Positions 1 to 9,062 of a stretch of DNA of 64,000 bases are shown one piece after another. The stretch spans positions 124,001 to 188,000 of the forward strand of contig WBUL01000004.1 of the NCBI GenBank assembly GCA_008933735.1. Reading direction: 5' to 3'. The translations under genes and the position numbers were made by a program. The notes below the pieces were generated by a model, which searched no databases, was not told the DNA's origin, and saw nothing but the letters and a program-made list of their open reading frames with translations. How positions within the stretch are numbered: position 1 is the first letter of the stretch; each line of letters starts with the position of its first letter. The stretch is from Anaerolineae bacterium (GTDB lineage: Bacteria > Chloroflexota > Anaerolineae > Aggregatilineales > J027).

Positions 1-229
1 GGATACACAAGACTGTCCCAGCCTGAATATAATTGGGATTGGCAAGATTATTGGCTGCAACCAGTTGATCCCAGGTCAGGTTATACAGCAGCCCAATGCT
101 GAACAGATTTTCCCCGCGCTGGACGGTGTGGAAGGTGCTGCATCCGGACTGCTGTGCGGAAGCCATCTGAGGAATGAAGGTCGCAAGTATCAGAATTAAA
201 ATTAAGCCCAAATAACGAGCAATTTTCAT
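1..229 (-). CDS. Secreted LysM-domain protein (3' end cut by window edge)
   Basis: The reading frame begins at an ATG ending at 229 and is still open at base 1, so only the first 76 codons are visible. Residues 1-25 form a signal peptide (MKIARYLGLILILILATF, then a SASA-QQ cleavage region). A LysM repeat follows: the start TVQRGENLFSIGLLYNLTWD and the end AANNLANPNYIQAGTVLCI match the peptidoglycan or chitin-binding LysM fold. A purine-rich GGAGAAGAAG lies just upstream as ribosome-binding site. The gene diverges from the beta-propeller gene at 273, leaving 43 bases for both promoters. The function of the remaining protein cannot be seen. Family assignment is firm; role is inferred as cell-wall binding. 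Confidence 0.8.
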   Translation of the reverse strand, partial: MKIARYLGLILILILATFIPQMASAQQSGCSTFHTVQRGENLFSIGLLYNLTWDQLVAANNLANPNYIQAGTVLCI

Positions 230-272
230 GTCTTCTTCTCCGCATTTTCTACAATTATGATACAGGCGGTGT

Positions 273-1610
273 ATGTACACAATGTTTACGAGAAAAGCAG
301 TTTTCCTATCGGCTATAATCCTAGCGCTTTACAGTCTGATTCCGCAAAATTTGCACGCCGCACAGACCGGTTTTCTGTTGATTCGTATCATTGAACCTGG
401 GGCGACTCAACATCCCAGCCGTTTGTTTCTGGCGGACATTGCCAATGGCAGTCTTTCTGAACTGCTGGTTGAGGATCGCAGCATCGCCTCACCCTGGTTT
501 GGCTGGTCGCCGGATGGGCAAACCCTGGCCTACCTTGCTCCAGCGCGGCGGGGCCTTAACTACGAATTGTGGCTGGGGAACGCCAACGGCACCAATTTAC
601 GAACGCCGTTTTTAACCGAAGGCCAGCAAACCCCCGTCGCCGCCGCCTGGAATCCAGCGTTTAGTATTGTTGCTGTTGCAACGGTCAGCCAGGAAACACG
701 CGATGGGCTTTTTCTGGTCAATGCAACCAGTGATAATGTTGTTTTCCTTACTGAAGAACAATTTTCTCAGGCTCCCCTTCTGGATTGGTCGCGGGATGCT
801 TATAAACTTGCCTACAGCACTGCCGATAATGCTCTCAAAATCATCAATACGGCTGACCGTTTCATCTACACCGCCCAGAATCCGGATTCTTCGATTCCGA
901 CCCTTCCACCGTATTTTGTGACCGGATGGACGGCCAACGATTCACAGTACCTGTGGACAGATGACCGGTATCAAACTCTGCAACCTATACAGGCTGAAGT
1001 CGATCCCTTTGAAGTTCGTATGTTCAGCGATGGTAACCGTCTGCTGTATTTTGATGGTCTCACCTTTTACCAGATCAACCCTAACACGGGCAGAACCGTG
1101 ACACAGGACAATATTCCGGCAGGGTGGTTTGTTGAGGATTATGGGATTGCTGAGGATAGAACGGTATTTTTGAATGTTCTGCAATCCGATGCCAGCGGCA
1201 ACTCAGTAATGCAGTGCTACCGCTGGGATGGTGCGGACTGGCTGTCGGTCAAGCAGGAGATCGGTGGCACATGGACACATACACGCTGCGTGGTGCTGGC
1301 AGGTGGCACCTATATCGCCTTAACAGGCACGCTCGCGCCGGAATCATGGGAACGTATTCCGGAAGCTCTGCTGTTTTCGCTGTACCTGGTGCCAACTGAT
1401 TTATCGCGTCTGGTCAAAATAACGGATCTTTATGCTGGTTTTGAAGTCGCCCCGATCGGTTTTTCGCCGCGCCGCGAGCAGGCCGTTTTCCAGGAAGGTC
1501 AGGAAATTGTCGTCTATAATTTGCAAGGGGAACGAGTCCGGCTGGCGACACTGCAAGACCTTGACATCACCAGCCCCTGGATACAGTATACATTCCGGTG
1601 GCAGCCCTAA
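273..1610 (+). CDS. Secreted TolB/WD40-like beta-propeller protein
   Basis: This 445-residue protein has an N-terminal signal peptide (about residues 1-30, ending NLHAAQ). The body has repeated TolB-type blade signatures: FGWSPDGQTLAYLAP near residue 75, LDWSRDAYKLAYS near 170 and a weaker copy, GFSPRREQAVFQEG, near 400. These are the Asp-Gly turns and aromatic strands of WD40-like (PD40) propellers. No enzyme motif is visible, so it is likely an exported or periplasmic binding scaffold. ATG 273 has AGGCGG just upstream; ATG 282 is an alternative start. Its stop overlaps the convergent SH3/serine-hydrolase gene by four bases. Specific ligand unknown. Confidence 0.7.
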   Translation: MYTMFTRKAVFLSAIILALYSLIPQNLHAAQTGFLLIRIIEPGATQHPSRLFLADIANGSLSELLVEDRSIASPWFGWSPDGQTLAYLAPARRGLNYELWLGNANGTNLRTPFLTEGQQTPVAAAWNPAFSIVAVATVSQETRDGLFLVNATSDNVVFLTEEQFSQAPLLDWSRDAYKLAYSTADNALKIINTADRFIYTAQNPDSSIPTLPPYFVTGWTANDSQYLWTDDRYQTLQPIQAEVDPFEVRMFSDGNRLLYFDGLTFYQINPNTGRTVTQDNIPAGWFVEDYGIAEDRTVFLNVLQSDASGNSVMQCYRWDGADWLSVKQEIGGTWTHTRCVVLAGGTYIALTGTLAPESWERIPEALLFSLYLVPTDLSRLVKITDLYAGFEVAPIGFSPRREQAVFQEGQEIVVYNLQGERVRLATLQDLDITSPWIQYTFRWQP

Positions 1611-3334
1611 CCGAACTTGGGAGGCTCACCTGTTGGCTGATTTTGCGGTTGGGGAATCGGCAGAGTGATATCCCCACCCAATAAATCAGGGATGACAGGT
1701 TCGGCAAATATGTTGCAGGTTTCCGGCACATCCTTTGGTGTTGTGCTGGGGATCGCGGCACTGGGGTTAAAATAATTCCAGGCCGTGCGCGAAATTTCTT
1801 CCAATACAGGGAAGGACTGCTCATAATTGAGCCAGCTTGTGCGCTCGTGGTAAATCATGGCGATAACGTAATTTTTCTCCGGGCCAAACACAATTCCTGC
1901 GTCGCCATGTGTGTTATTGACCCAACCATGTTTATGGGCGATCAATGCCTCTGCTCCGACGCCGGCCTCTATCAGGGCGCCTATTTTGTTGGCTCGCATA
2001 ACCCGCAGCATTTGCTGGCATTCCTGTTGATTGAGCTGCGTTCCGAAACGGTCAATCAGCGGCCCTGTACCGTCCGCCGCACACTGGTACATACCTCCAA
2101 GAAGCCAGCCAATTTCCTCGACCGTAATCTGATTATAGGGGTCAGGTTGGGTACGAGTCTGGTCAGCCTGGGTGATCGGCATTGCAAACGGCACTGGGGT
2201 AGGGTCGGGGATGCCTGTATCAAACGAGGAGCGCACAAACGTATTTCCCAACCCCAGATCCTGCATCATTTGAGATACCCGCTCGCCACCCACTCCAATA
2301 TCGCCATCACCGATACTGGCGAGCATCTGATTGGTAGTGATGTTCTCGCTGCAAATCATCGTGTTCGCCATCAGCATCGCATCTTCTTCCTTTATCGGGT
2401 CATTCTTATGCAGAAAATACCCGACCAGAATCGAAATCTTGTTGATGCTTGTACCACTGTAAGCCACACCGCCGTTCAATGTGAAATGCTCACCGGTCTG
2501 CAAATCCATGACAAAAACGGATGCTTCACGGTCTGTACGCGGCGCAAGTCCCTGCGAGAGCAAATACTGGTCCATTTGCAGACCCAGCGTATTCGCAAGG
2601 GTGGTCTCGGTACTGCCAAAGTCGCCGAGTGGCGAGGCGCTGACAACCACCGTATCCGGCGTTGCGGTAGGGGTTGGATAGGGAATCGCCAAACTGCTGA
2701 TGACTTCAACAGTGTAAATATTGCCCTGAATCTCTACATTGTCAGCAAAGACCCAACCCTCACCGTTGGGTGTGGCGACTTTGTACCAGGGAAAGGTGCT
2801 GTGCCGCGCCAGGACAGGCAAACTTGTTCCCCCATCCAGGGTGATGAGCACGGGATAATCAATACCGGGGCCGTAGCGCATGTTGGAACGCCCCAGCAAG
2901 CGTGCCGTAACCTCCGCTGTGGGGGTCAGTGTGGCTGTTGGTAGGTTTTCAGGGGATGAAGTCAGGGTGACAACCGCTGTCGGGCCGGGAGCAAGCAAGG
3001 GCAGTTCAAAAAACTCGGATTCGTAAGGAACGGTGCTCAAACTGCCGCGTTTAAGCTGAACCAGATCGCTGAAAACCCATCCCGCGCCTGTCGGAATCCC
3101 TGGCACTTCGAGCAGGAGCCAGGGAACAAGCGCGTGCTGCTTTAGGACACGGTATTCTGTTCCGACGGCAATTTCATAGACCACCGCGAAATCTGTTGAT
3201 GGGCCTGAGCGCAAATTGGCCGTTCCATAGGCTTCAACGTAGACATCCGCGTTCTGAGAGAACGTTTCAGCAAAAATGATCGGTACCGAAAGTAGAAATA
3301 AAGCCGCGAACAGCGCTAAACCCGTAAAACGCAT
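1607..3334 (-). CDS. Secreted SH3-domain / class A beta-lactamase-fold serine hydrolase
   Basis: The start at 3334 was chosen because GGAGG sits 4 bases upstream; a longer frame to 3376 has no such site. The 575-residue product has a signal peptide (residues 1-22), two bacterial SH3 domains (about 33-97 and 144-205, each with an NxRxGPxxDxxV signature and a GWVF end) and Thr/Pro linkers. A beta-lactamase-like domain follows (about 255-525). Visible active-site elements are SINK (S296-x-x-K299), SEN (S329-x-N331, like the SDN loop) and KHG in place of KTG. Such fusions are usually cell-wall-bound peptidases or esterases of the beta-lactamase2 family; true beta-lactam hydrolysis is not implied. 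The C-terminal tail is Pro-rich. Confidence 0.8.
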   Translation of the reverse strand: MRFTGLALFAALFLLSVPIIFAETFSQNADVYVEAYGTANLRSGPSTDFAVVYEIAVGTEYRVLKQHALVPWLLLEVPGIPTGAGWVFSDLVQLKRGSLSTVPYESEFFELPLLAPGPTAVVTLTSSPENLPTATLTPTAEVTARLLGRSNMRYGPGIDYPVLITLDGGTSLPVLARHSTFPWYKVATPNGEGWVFADNVEIQGNIYTVEVISSLAIPYPTPTATPDTVVVSASPLGDFGSTETTLANTLGLQMDQYLLSQGLAPRTDREASVFVMDLQTGEHFTLNGGVAYSGTSINKISILVGYFLHKNDPIKEEDAMLMANTMICSENITTNQMLASIGDGDIGVGGERVSQMMQDLGLGNTFVRSSFDTGIPDPTPVPFAMPITQADQTRTQPDPYNQITVEEIGWLLGGMYQCAADGTGPLIDRFGTQLNQQECQQMLRVMRANKIGALIEAGVGAEALIAHKHGWVNNTHGDAGIVFGPEKNYVIAMIYHERTSWLNYEQSFPVLEEISRTAWNYFNPSAAIPSTTPKDVPETCNIFAEPVIPDLLGGDITLPIPQPQNQPTGEPPKFG

Positions 3335-3401
3335 ACATCCTCCGTTCGGGCTAAAAATATAGCACAGCCTGTCCACCCCTTGCCCTACGACAAAACAGCG
3401 G

Positions 3402-4094
3402 TTAGTCCGTAAAACGGTAACGGATCAGAGTCCACAGGGCAATTGGCGCATCATACCATTTGATTTTTTTGCCTTCCGCCCATTCGCGCCCATTGTAAGA
3501 AATAGGCACTTCGTAAATCCGAATGCCTTTCTTGAGGACTTTAGCGGTAACCTCCGGTTCAAAATCGAAGCGGCGGGAGCGAATCTTCATGCCCCGTACC
3601 ACATCCGCCCGGAAGACTTTATAACAGGTTTCCATATCGCTGAGTATCGTGTTGTAAAGAATATTGGTCACCAGGGTCAGAAATTTGTTGGCGAGCATAT
3701 TCCAGAAGAACATGGTTTTGCGCGGCCCTCCCAGAAAACGTGATCCATACACCACCCTGGCGCGACCTTCTTCAATAGGTTTTAGAAGCGCCGGATAATC
3801 TCTGGGATCGTATTCCAGGTCAGCATCCTGGATGATGAACACATCGCCCGCCGCATTCTGGAAGCCCGTGCTGACCGCCGCACCCTTGCCACGGTTCTGC
3901 TCATGCAGCATGACGCGAACGAGGCTGTGCTCACGTTCGATCTGGGGTAAAAGCTCCCTGGTGCCATCCGTCGATCCGTCATCCACGATGACAATCTCGC
4001 TCACGATTCCTACCATGACCACCTGCCGGACAATTTCCTCAAGGGTCTCTTTTTCGTTATAACAGGGGATAATCACGGAAACTTTAAGCGCCAA
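3402..4094 (-). CDS. GT2 glycosyltransferase, DPM1/polyprenyl-phosphate sugar synthase type
   Basis: The 230-residue protein is a compact GT-A fold enzyme without membrane anchors. It shows the GT2 start [18 protein letters not shown], the nucleotide-binding DDGSTDGT (about residues 37-44) and the metal-binding DADLEYDP. This is the layout of dolichyl/polyprenyl-phosphate mannosyl or glucosyl transferases that make lipid-linked sugar donors at the inner membrane face. Such donors feed GT39-like membrane glycosyltransferases, and the window has two candidates (36.6 kb and 62.9 kb). It lies upstream of the SH3/hydrolase gene on the same strand, 67 bases away. The donor sugar cannot be told from sequence. 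Confidence 0.85.
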   Translation of the reverse strand: MALKVSVIIPCYNEKETLEEIVRQVVMVGIVSEIVIVDDGSTDGTRELLPQIEREHSLVRVMLHEQNRGKGAAVSTGFQNAAGDVFIIQDADLEYDPRDYPALLKPIEEGRARVVYGSRFLGGPRKTMFFWNMLANKFLTLVTNILYNTILSDMETCYKVFRADVVRGMKIRSRRFDFEPEVTAKVLKKGIRIYEVPISYNGREWAEGKKIKWYDAPIALWTLIRYRFTD

Positions 4095-4232
4095 AAAATA
4101 TCTCCTTCGTCGGAACGGCGGAATTATATTTGAAGTATAGCCTATGAAAAATCCCTGTTCCTGCGGCCATCCATTTCTTTGGGGAAAATTTCATGGTTAA
4201 ATCCAAAACATGCTAGGATACAGCCGATTATC

Positions 4233-5606
4233 ATGTGGAATATTTCGATGCTGAGAACTGTGACAAGTGTAGTACTCGTAATTATTTCTCTTATAAACAC
4301 CACCGCTCCAGCACAGGCACAGGGTGATTCACTGCCACCGCCACATCTGGGTTACGGGCTGCATCTTGACCCGAACGTTCCGGTTGATCCGGCAGTGGTT
4401 GATCGCCTCGGCATGGACTGGGTAAAGGTTTATAATGAGTCGCAAATTCCACCATTCCAGAACAAGCGCATCCTGTTTCGGCTGGATATTGCCCCCACTG
4501 ACAACGTAGAAGCCTTCCGCGCGGGGATTGCCCAGCGTGCCAGCCATTTAGCTAATCTGGGGGTAGATGCGATTGAAGTGCATAACGAGCCCAATCTCTC
4601 CCTTGAATGGCAGAACCGCCCACCTGATGCGGCAGAATATGTCAGGCTCCTGCGCGAAGCATATCAGGCCATTAAATCCGTCGCGCCCCAGATTATCGTG
4701 GTTTCTGCCGGACTTGCCCCCGCGCCAACCACCGCTGACCGGATGGCAATCAACGACATAGATTACGCCCGTGACATGCTGGCAAATGGTGCGGGTCGTT
4801 ATTTTGATGCCTTTGGCTACCATCCCTATGGTTTTAATGCCGCACCGGAAGACGAACCTTCCCCGGATCGGTACAATTTCCGCCGGGTGGAGTTGATCTG
4901 GGCGCTGCTGCGCCAGTACGGGATCAATAAACAAATCTGGCTGACCGAGTTTGGATGGCTGCGTGATCCGGCCGAAGATGGGGTAGGCTGCTCAGAAAGC
5001 GACCCTGCCTTCCAGGGATTCGCGTGGCTGCGGGTGAGTGGACAAACCCAGGCCGATTACATTGTGCGGGCATTTGCCTACGCAGACCGCAACTGGGTGT
5101 GGGCTGGACCAATGTTCCTGTGGAATTTGAATTTTTCGCAGCGCCCGAATGACGGTTCGCTGCCGCCGTGCAGCCATATGCGGTGGTTTGGCCTGCTTAA
5201 ATCGGACGGGGCACCCACGATTGCCTATCAACGAGTCGCCGGTATGCCCAAACGCTACAGCCGCTATCTCCCCATCATGACCCTGTATTCGGATGAGATG
5301 ACTCTTGAAATAGGGCAGTTCTGCGGGGGGCAGTATGAATTAGGGCAGTTTACGGTAGCGAACACAGGCTATCCAGGGGCGTTCACGGCATCTATTGAGC
5401 CCGCCAACGCTCCCTTGATGCCGCTTGTGGAGACTTCCTCACAGACAGCCCGCAGTGGGGACAGCATTACCATCTATGTGACCACACCGGGGCTTTCGCC
5501 TGGACTATATATAGTCTATGTTAATGTCAGGACAACGATTGGCGGTCAGCTCGTCGCCCAGAATCTGCGGGGATTCCTGGTAGTCCGCGAAACCGGTCAA
5601 TGTTAA
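4233..5606 (+). CDS. Secreted clan GH-A-like glycoside hydrolase
   Basis: A signal peptide is followed by a TIM-barrel typical of clan A glycosidases. IEVHNEPNLS carries the likely acid/base Glu at the end of strand 4, and IWLTEFGWL carries the likely nucleophile Glu of strand 7. FDAFGYHPYG lies between them. The last 110 residues look like a beta-sandwich. ATG 4233 (457 residues) and ATG 4248 both give good signal peptides; a longer frame from 4179 adds a poor leader. GGA lies 8 bases before ATG 4248, so that start is also credible. Substrate unknown; surface or environmental polysaccharide is an inference. Confidence 0.7.
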   Translation: MWNISMLRTVTSVVLVIISLINTTAPAQAQGDSLPPPHLGYGLHLDPNVPVDPAVVDRLGMDWVKVYNESQIPPFQNKRILFRLDIAPTDNVEAFRAGIAQRASHLANLGVDAIEVHNEPNLSLEWQNRPPDAAEYVRLLREAYQAIKSVAPQIIVVSAGLAPAPTTADRMAINDIDYARDMLANGAGRYFDAFGYHPYGFNAAPEDEPSPDRYNFRRVELIWALLRQYGINKQIWLTEFGWLRDPAEDGVGCSESDPAFQGFAWLRVSGQTQADYIVRAFAYADRNWVWAGPMFLWNLNFSQRPNDGSLPPCSHMRWFGLLKSDGAPTIAYQRVAGMPKRYSRYLPIMTLYSDEMTLEIGQFCGGQYELGQFTVANTGYPGAFTASIEPANAPLMPLVETSSQTARSGDSITIYVTTPGLSPGLYIVYVNVRTTIGGQLVAQNLRGFLVVRETGQC

Positions 5607-5667
5607 GTCTGGAAAACAAGCCGCAACAGAATAAAATTTCTTTAACGATTTTAATCAAAGGTACGGC

Positions 5668-6282
5668 ATGGAACATCACGTAGTGACCATAGGGGTGGCG
5701 GGTGGAAGCGCGTCCGGCAAATCTACTATTTCGAGGGCCATTCTTGACCAGGCCGGACAGGAACGCATCGCCTACCTGCTCCATGACTCCTACTACAAGG
5801 ATCTTGTTGAACTGGGTCACGATCGCAGCCAGATTAATTACGATCACCCGGATTCGCTGGAAACCTCGCTGCTTGTTGAGCATATTCTCCAGCTCAAGGC
5901 CGGAAAGCCGGTTGAAGTTCCGATTTACGATTTTGTGGAGGATCGACGATTGGCACAAACGCGCACCGTGCAGCCACAGCCAGTGATACTGGTCGAAGGC
6001 ATTCTGGTACTGGCTGAACCGGAACTCCGCAAGCTGTTTGACATTAAGATTTTTGTGGATACGCCACCCGACATCAGGTTTATCCGCCGCCTGAGCCGCG
6101 ATGTAGCTGAGCGTGGGCGCTCAATGGAATCAGTGATTGATCAGTACCTTAAAACGGTGCGTCCGATGCACAATGCGTTTGTCGAACCGAGCAAACGTTA
6201 TGCGGATATTATTGTACCGCAAGGTGGGTATAATACCGTAGCAGTTGACCTGATTGCCCAGCGAGTCCGTAGTTTGTTGTAG
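5668..6282 (+). CDS. udk: Uridine kinase
   Basis: The 204-residue product phosphorylates uridine/cytidine in pyrimidine salvage. It carries the P-loop GVAGGSASGKST (about residues 9-20), the DSYYKDL nucleoside-binding segment, the INYDHPDSLE motif and the lid region RRLSRDVAERGRS, all diagnostic of the uridine kinase family. Length is normal (about 205-215 residues). It lies 61 bases after the glycosidase gene, and the acetyltransferase gene starts 7 bases after its stop on the same strand, suggesting co-transcription. No oddities. Confidence 0.93.
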   Translation: MEHHVVTIGVAGGSASGKSTISRAILDQAGQERIAYLLHDSYYKDLVELGHDRSQINYDHPDSLETSLLVEHILQLKAGKPVEVPIYDFVEDRRLAQTRTVQPQPVILVEGILVLAEPELRKLFDIKIFVDTPPDIRFIRRLSRDVAERGRSMESVIDQYLKTVRPMHNAFVEPSKRYADIIVPQGGYNTVAVDLIAQRVRSLL

Positions 6283-6289
6283 AAAAAAT

Positions 6290-6790
6290 ATGCTGCTTTC
6301 ACGACTCCTCAAACGTATTCTGACTCATAAATCTGGTTATGCGCTGCGCCCTGTGAAGGAACGCGATGCCTCGGATCTGCTGGTATCGTGCTGGATGGAA
6401 CGTGATCTGCGCTCTATCAGGGAATTTATCCAGCGCAGTCTGGAAATCATGTACCAGGAACGGGGTTATGTTCTGGTGGCGGAGGCTGAGGGGCATGTCA
6501 TTGGCTTCGGACTGCTGACGCTGTGGCCTAAAGTCGCGGAAATCAGTGATTTAATTGTCGCTGAAGCCTATCGTAACCGGGGAATTGGCACCGCCATTGT
6601 CACACGGCTGACCGAGGAAGCAAGACGGCTGGGGGCGTACAAGCTGGAAATCGGGGCGGCCAACAGCAACCGCCGCGCCTATGCGCTGTATCAACGGCTG
6701 GGATTTGCACCGGAGCGGGTGCTGCATCTTAACCTTGGCAGTGGGCCAGAGCCCGTTACATACCTCGTGAAGTACCTCGATAAGTCGTAA
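6290..6790 (+). CDS. GNAT-family N-acetyltransferase
   Basis: Start at ATG 6290 gives 166 residues; the longer frame to 6254 would overlap udk. The GNAT core is clear: YVLVAEAEGHVIGFGLLTLW (beta4), ISDLIVAEAYRNRGIGTAIV with the acetyl-CoA pyrophosphate-binding RNRGIG loop, and ANSNRRAYALYQRLGFAPE at the end. The pattern resembles RimI-like and general GNAT enzymes; the acceptor is unknown. It is convergent with tsaD and overlaps its 3' end by 35 bases. RimI relatives are often found near tsaD, but here the strands oppose, so a functional link is only a possibility. Confidence 0.8.
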   Translation: MLLSRLLKRILTHKSGYALRPVKERDASDLLVSCWMERDLRSIREFIQRSLEIMYQERGYVLVAEAEGHVIGFGLLTLWPKVAEISDLIVAEAYRNRGIGTAIVTRLTEEARRLGAYKLEIGAANSNRRAYALYQRLGFAPERVLHLNLGSGPEPVTYLVKYLDKS

Positions 6791-7814
6791 GCGCGAGATT
6801 CGGCTTTACGTCCAGCGTATAATCGGCCAATTGACCCTGCTGGTACAGAAAGAACCCCGCTGCCGCAATCATCGCAGCATTGTCAGTACACAATTTCAGG
6901 GGCGGAATCCGGACGGGAAGGGTTGTTTGCTGAGAAAAAGCTTCGCGCAAGGCCCGATTTGCGCTCACACCACCTGCCAGCAAGATCTCCGTCGCTCCCA
7001 GGGTTTCCGCAGCCCGCACCGTTTTTGTGACCAGGACTTCAACTACCGCCGCCTGAAAACTGGCGGCAACATCCGCCACATTCACCCCTTCGCGCAGCGT
7101 GCCCGGTTTTAATTTTTCCCCGCCGTGAGGATGCGGTGGCCTCACGGCCCGCATGACTGAGGTTTTCAGTCCGGAAAAACTGAAATCATAAGGGCGCTCC
7201 GGCAGAGCACGCGGGAAATCATATGCGGTTGTGCTGCCACCTTCCGCCGCTTTCTGGATTGATGGCCCGCCAGGGTAAGGTAAGCCGAGCAGCCGCCCCA
7301 CCTTATCAAAAGCTTCGCCCGCTGCGTCATCAATTGTCCCGCCCAGATGCTCATAATCCCCATGATCCCGCATCAAAACCAGTTCGGTATGTCCCCCAGA
7401 AACGATCAGCGCCACGACAGGAAATTCAATCGGTTTTTCCGGGTTAACCAGCCAGGTTGAATAGAGATGACCTTCAAGGTGATTCACACCAATCAAGGGG
7501 AGAGACCGCCCCAGCGCCAGCCCTTTGGCAAAATTAACACCGACGAGCAGCGATCCTGGCAGGCCTGGCCCGTAGGTGACGGCGATGGCCTCAATTTCCT
7601 GCCAGTTTTTGCCAGAAGTGAGCACTGCCTCTTCAACGACCGTATCAATGGTTTCGATGTGAGCGCGAGCGGCAACTTCCGGAAACACTCCGCCGTACCT
7701 GGCGTGCAAATCAGTCTGCGAGGCGACCACATCGGCGTGAATCACCCTGCCATTTTCCACCACCGCTGCCGCCGTTTCATCGCATGAGGTTTCAATTCCC
7801 AGTATCAAGGTCAT
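6756..7814 (-). CDS. tsaD: tRNA N6-adenosine threonylcarbamoyltransferase TsaD
   Basis: TsaD transfers the threonylcarbamoyl group to A37 of ANN-decoding tRNAs, with TsaB/TsaE partners not found here. The 352-residue ASKHA-fold protein starts LILGIETSCDETAAAVV and has the metal-binding NHLEGH motif (about residues 112-117), SGGHTELVLM and the C-terminal LLAGGVSANRALRE. ATG 7814 is preferred because AGGGG lies 9 bases upstream; ATG 7820 overlaps the stop of the M24 peptidase as TAATG. It is the last gene of a six-gene minus-strand operon that otherwise concerns glycan transfer and export. Confidence 0.93.
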   Translation of the reverse strand: MTLILGIETSCDETAAAVVENGRVIHADVVASQTDLHARYGGVFPEVAARAHIETIDTVVEEAVLTSGKNWQEIEAIAVTYGPGLPGSLLVGVNFAKGLALGRSLPLIGVNHLEGHLYSTWLVNPEKPIEFPVVALIVSGGHTELVLMRDHGDYEHLGGTIDDAAGEAFDKVGRLLGLPYPGGPSIQKAAEGGSTTAYDFPRALPERPYDFSFSGLKTSVMRAVRPPHPHGGEKLKPGTLREGVNVADVAASFQAAVVEVLVTKTVRAAETLGATEILLAGGVSANRALREAFSQQTTLPVRIPPLKLCTDNAAMIAAAGFFLYQQGQLADYTLDVKPNLALTTYRGTSRGM

Positions 7815-7819
7815 GAACA

Positions 7820-9049
7820 TTATCCCCTCAACGGCACCACCAGATCATAGGGGCAGTCAGTCAGGTTGATTAACTGCCCGTTTTCATCCAGGTAAACAGT
7901 ATCCTCAATCCTTACCCCGTATCCTTTAGAGGGATAATACAAGCCTGGCTCAATGGTAACCACGTGCCCGGCTTTAAATACTGTGCTGTCCGCCGCAAAC
8001 TGGCTGATTGCTGGCGCTTCGTGCACCCTCAGCCCAAGCCCATGCCCCAACGAATGGACATAACCCTCATGGGTTTTCGGTGTGCTCATTTTGGTGGGAT
8101 GTCCGGCAGCCTCAAACAGCCGGCAGACCTCTTTATCGACCTGGTTGGTTGGCTGCCCGATTTCGATGCCTTCTAACGAGCGGTGAAACACGCTCAAAAC
8201 CTGCTCATAGGCTTGCTGCACATCCTCACGGGCGAATCCCAGTGACCAGGTACGAGTCATATCGTGATAATACCCGCCGCCGATGGTGCGCGGGAAAAGA
8301 TCAAATACAATGCTTTCTCCCGGTCGCAAAATTTCATTTTCTTCGCCCCGGCTGTGCGGTATCCCTGCATCCCGTCCTTGAGCGAAAATTGTCACGCCGC
8401 CATCTTCTAACCCTTGTTCCAGCAGTTTCAACCGCAAAAAGCGCTTTACATCCCCAATGGTTAACGGCTTCCCTTCCGCAGTCACTACCTGCCCATTTTC
8501 ACCGCGATGAGTCGAAATCCAGTCCCGTGTCATTTGCATAACTGCACCGGTACGTTTGCCGACTTCGCGCATTTTTTCCAGCTCACTGGCATCTTTCGTT
8601 TCCGCCGCCACATCAAATATATCCGGTGCTTTGTCACGAATGATCTGAATTTTTCCCTGCAATGCCTGGAATATTTCCATCAAGCGCATGGTGTACTGGA
8701 TGTTGGCAGTCCCGTACAACGTAACCCCACCATTGATGTCAAACCTCTCGACCAGAAGCTGGTAAAAGGCGGTGAGTTCGGCATTGGTACCGCGCCCGTA
8801 TTGCCCAATGAGTTCCATACGCCCGATTTCTTCAAAGGTCAGCACAGCCAGACCACTTTTGGCGGCCTCTTCCCGTTCCATGCCAAAGACCATGAGAATC
8901 GGCGCTTCTCCTCGCTTTTTGAGGATAAATGGGCTGGCGTGAACGCCGCCCGTGAGGTAATCCCGATATACATTCTCGCCTTCGGTTTCCGGGATGAAAA
9001 AAGCATCAATTTCGTGCTCTGCCATCAGGCGGTCAAGGTCGCTTCGCAT
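7820..9049 (-). CDS. M24 family metallopeptidase (Xaa-Pro aminopeptidase/dipeptidase type)
   Basis: The 409-residue protein has an N-terminal creatinase-like domain (about 1-150) and a pita-bread catalytic domain. The usual five metal ligands are visible: Asp in IVFDLFPRTIGG, Asp in YYHDMTRTW, His in HSLGHGLGLRVHE, Glu in TIEPGLYYP and Glu in VRIEDTVYL. Together these mark a cytoplasmic dimetal enzyme that probably cleaves X-Pro bonds. The first Asp is followed by LFPRTIGGGY, longer than the usual FGA/DxG pattern, so substrate choice within M24 is uncertain. It starts 13 bases after the upstream glycosyltransferase stop and abuts tsaD. Confidence 0.85.
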   Translation of the reverse strand: MRSDLDRLMAEHEIDAFFIPETEGENVYRDYLTGGVHASPFILKKRGEAPILMVFGMEREEAAKSGLAVLTFEEIGRMELIGQYGRGTNAELTAFYQLLVERFDINGGVTLYGTANIQYTMRLMEIFQALQGKIQIIRDKAPDIFDVAAETKDASELEKMREVGKRTGAVMQMTRDWISTHRGENGQVVTAEGKPLTIGDVKRFLRLKLLEQGLEDGGVTIFAQGRDAGIPHSRGEENEILRPGESIVFDLFPRTIGGGYYHDMTRTWSLGFAREDVQQAYEQVLSVFHRSLEGIEIGQPTNQVDKEVCRLFEAAGHPTKMSTPKTHEGYVHSLGHGLGLRVHEAPAISQFAADSTVFKAGHVVTIEPGLYYPSKGYGVRIEDTVYLDENGQLINLTDCPYDLVVPLRG

Positions 9050-9062
9050 TATTCCAATGTCC

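Noticed and set aside
1847-2944. A 365-codon plus-strand open frame opposite the SH3/serine-hydrolase gene
   Set aside because: No motif, no ribosome-binding site and complete overlap with a well-supported gene.
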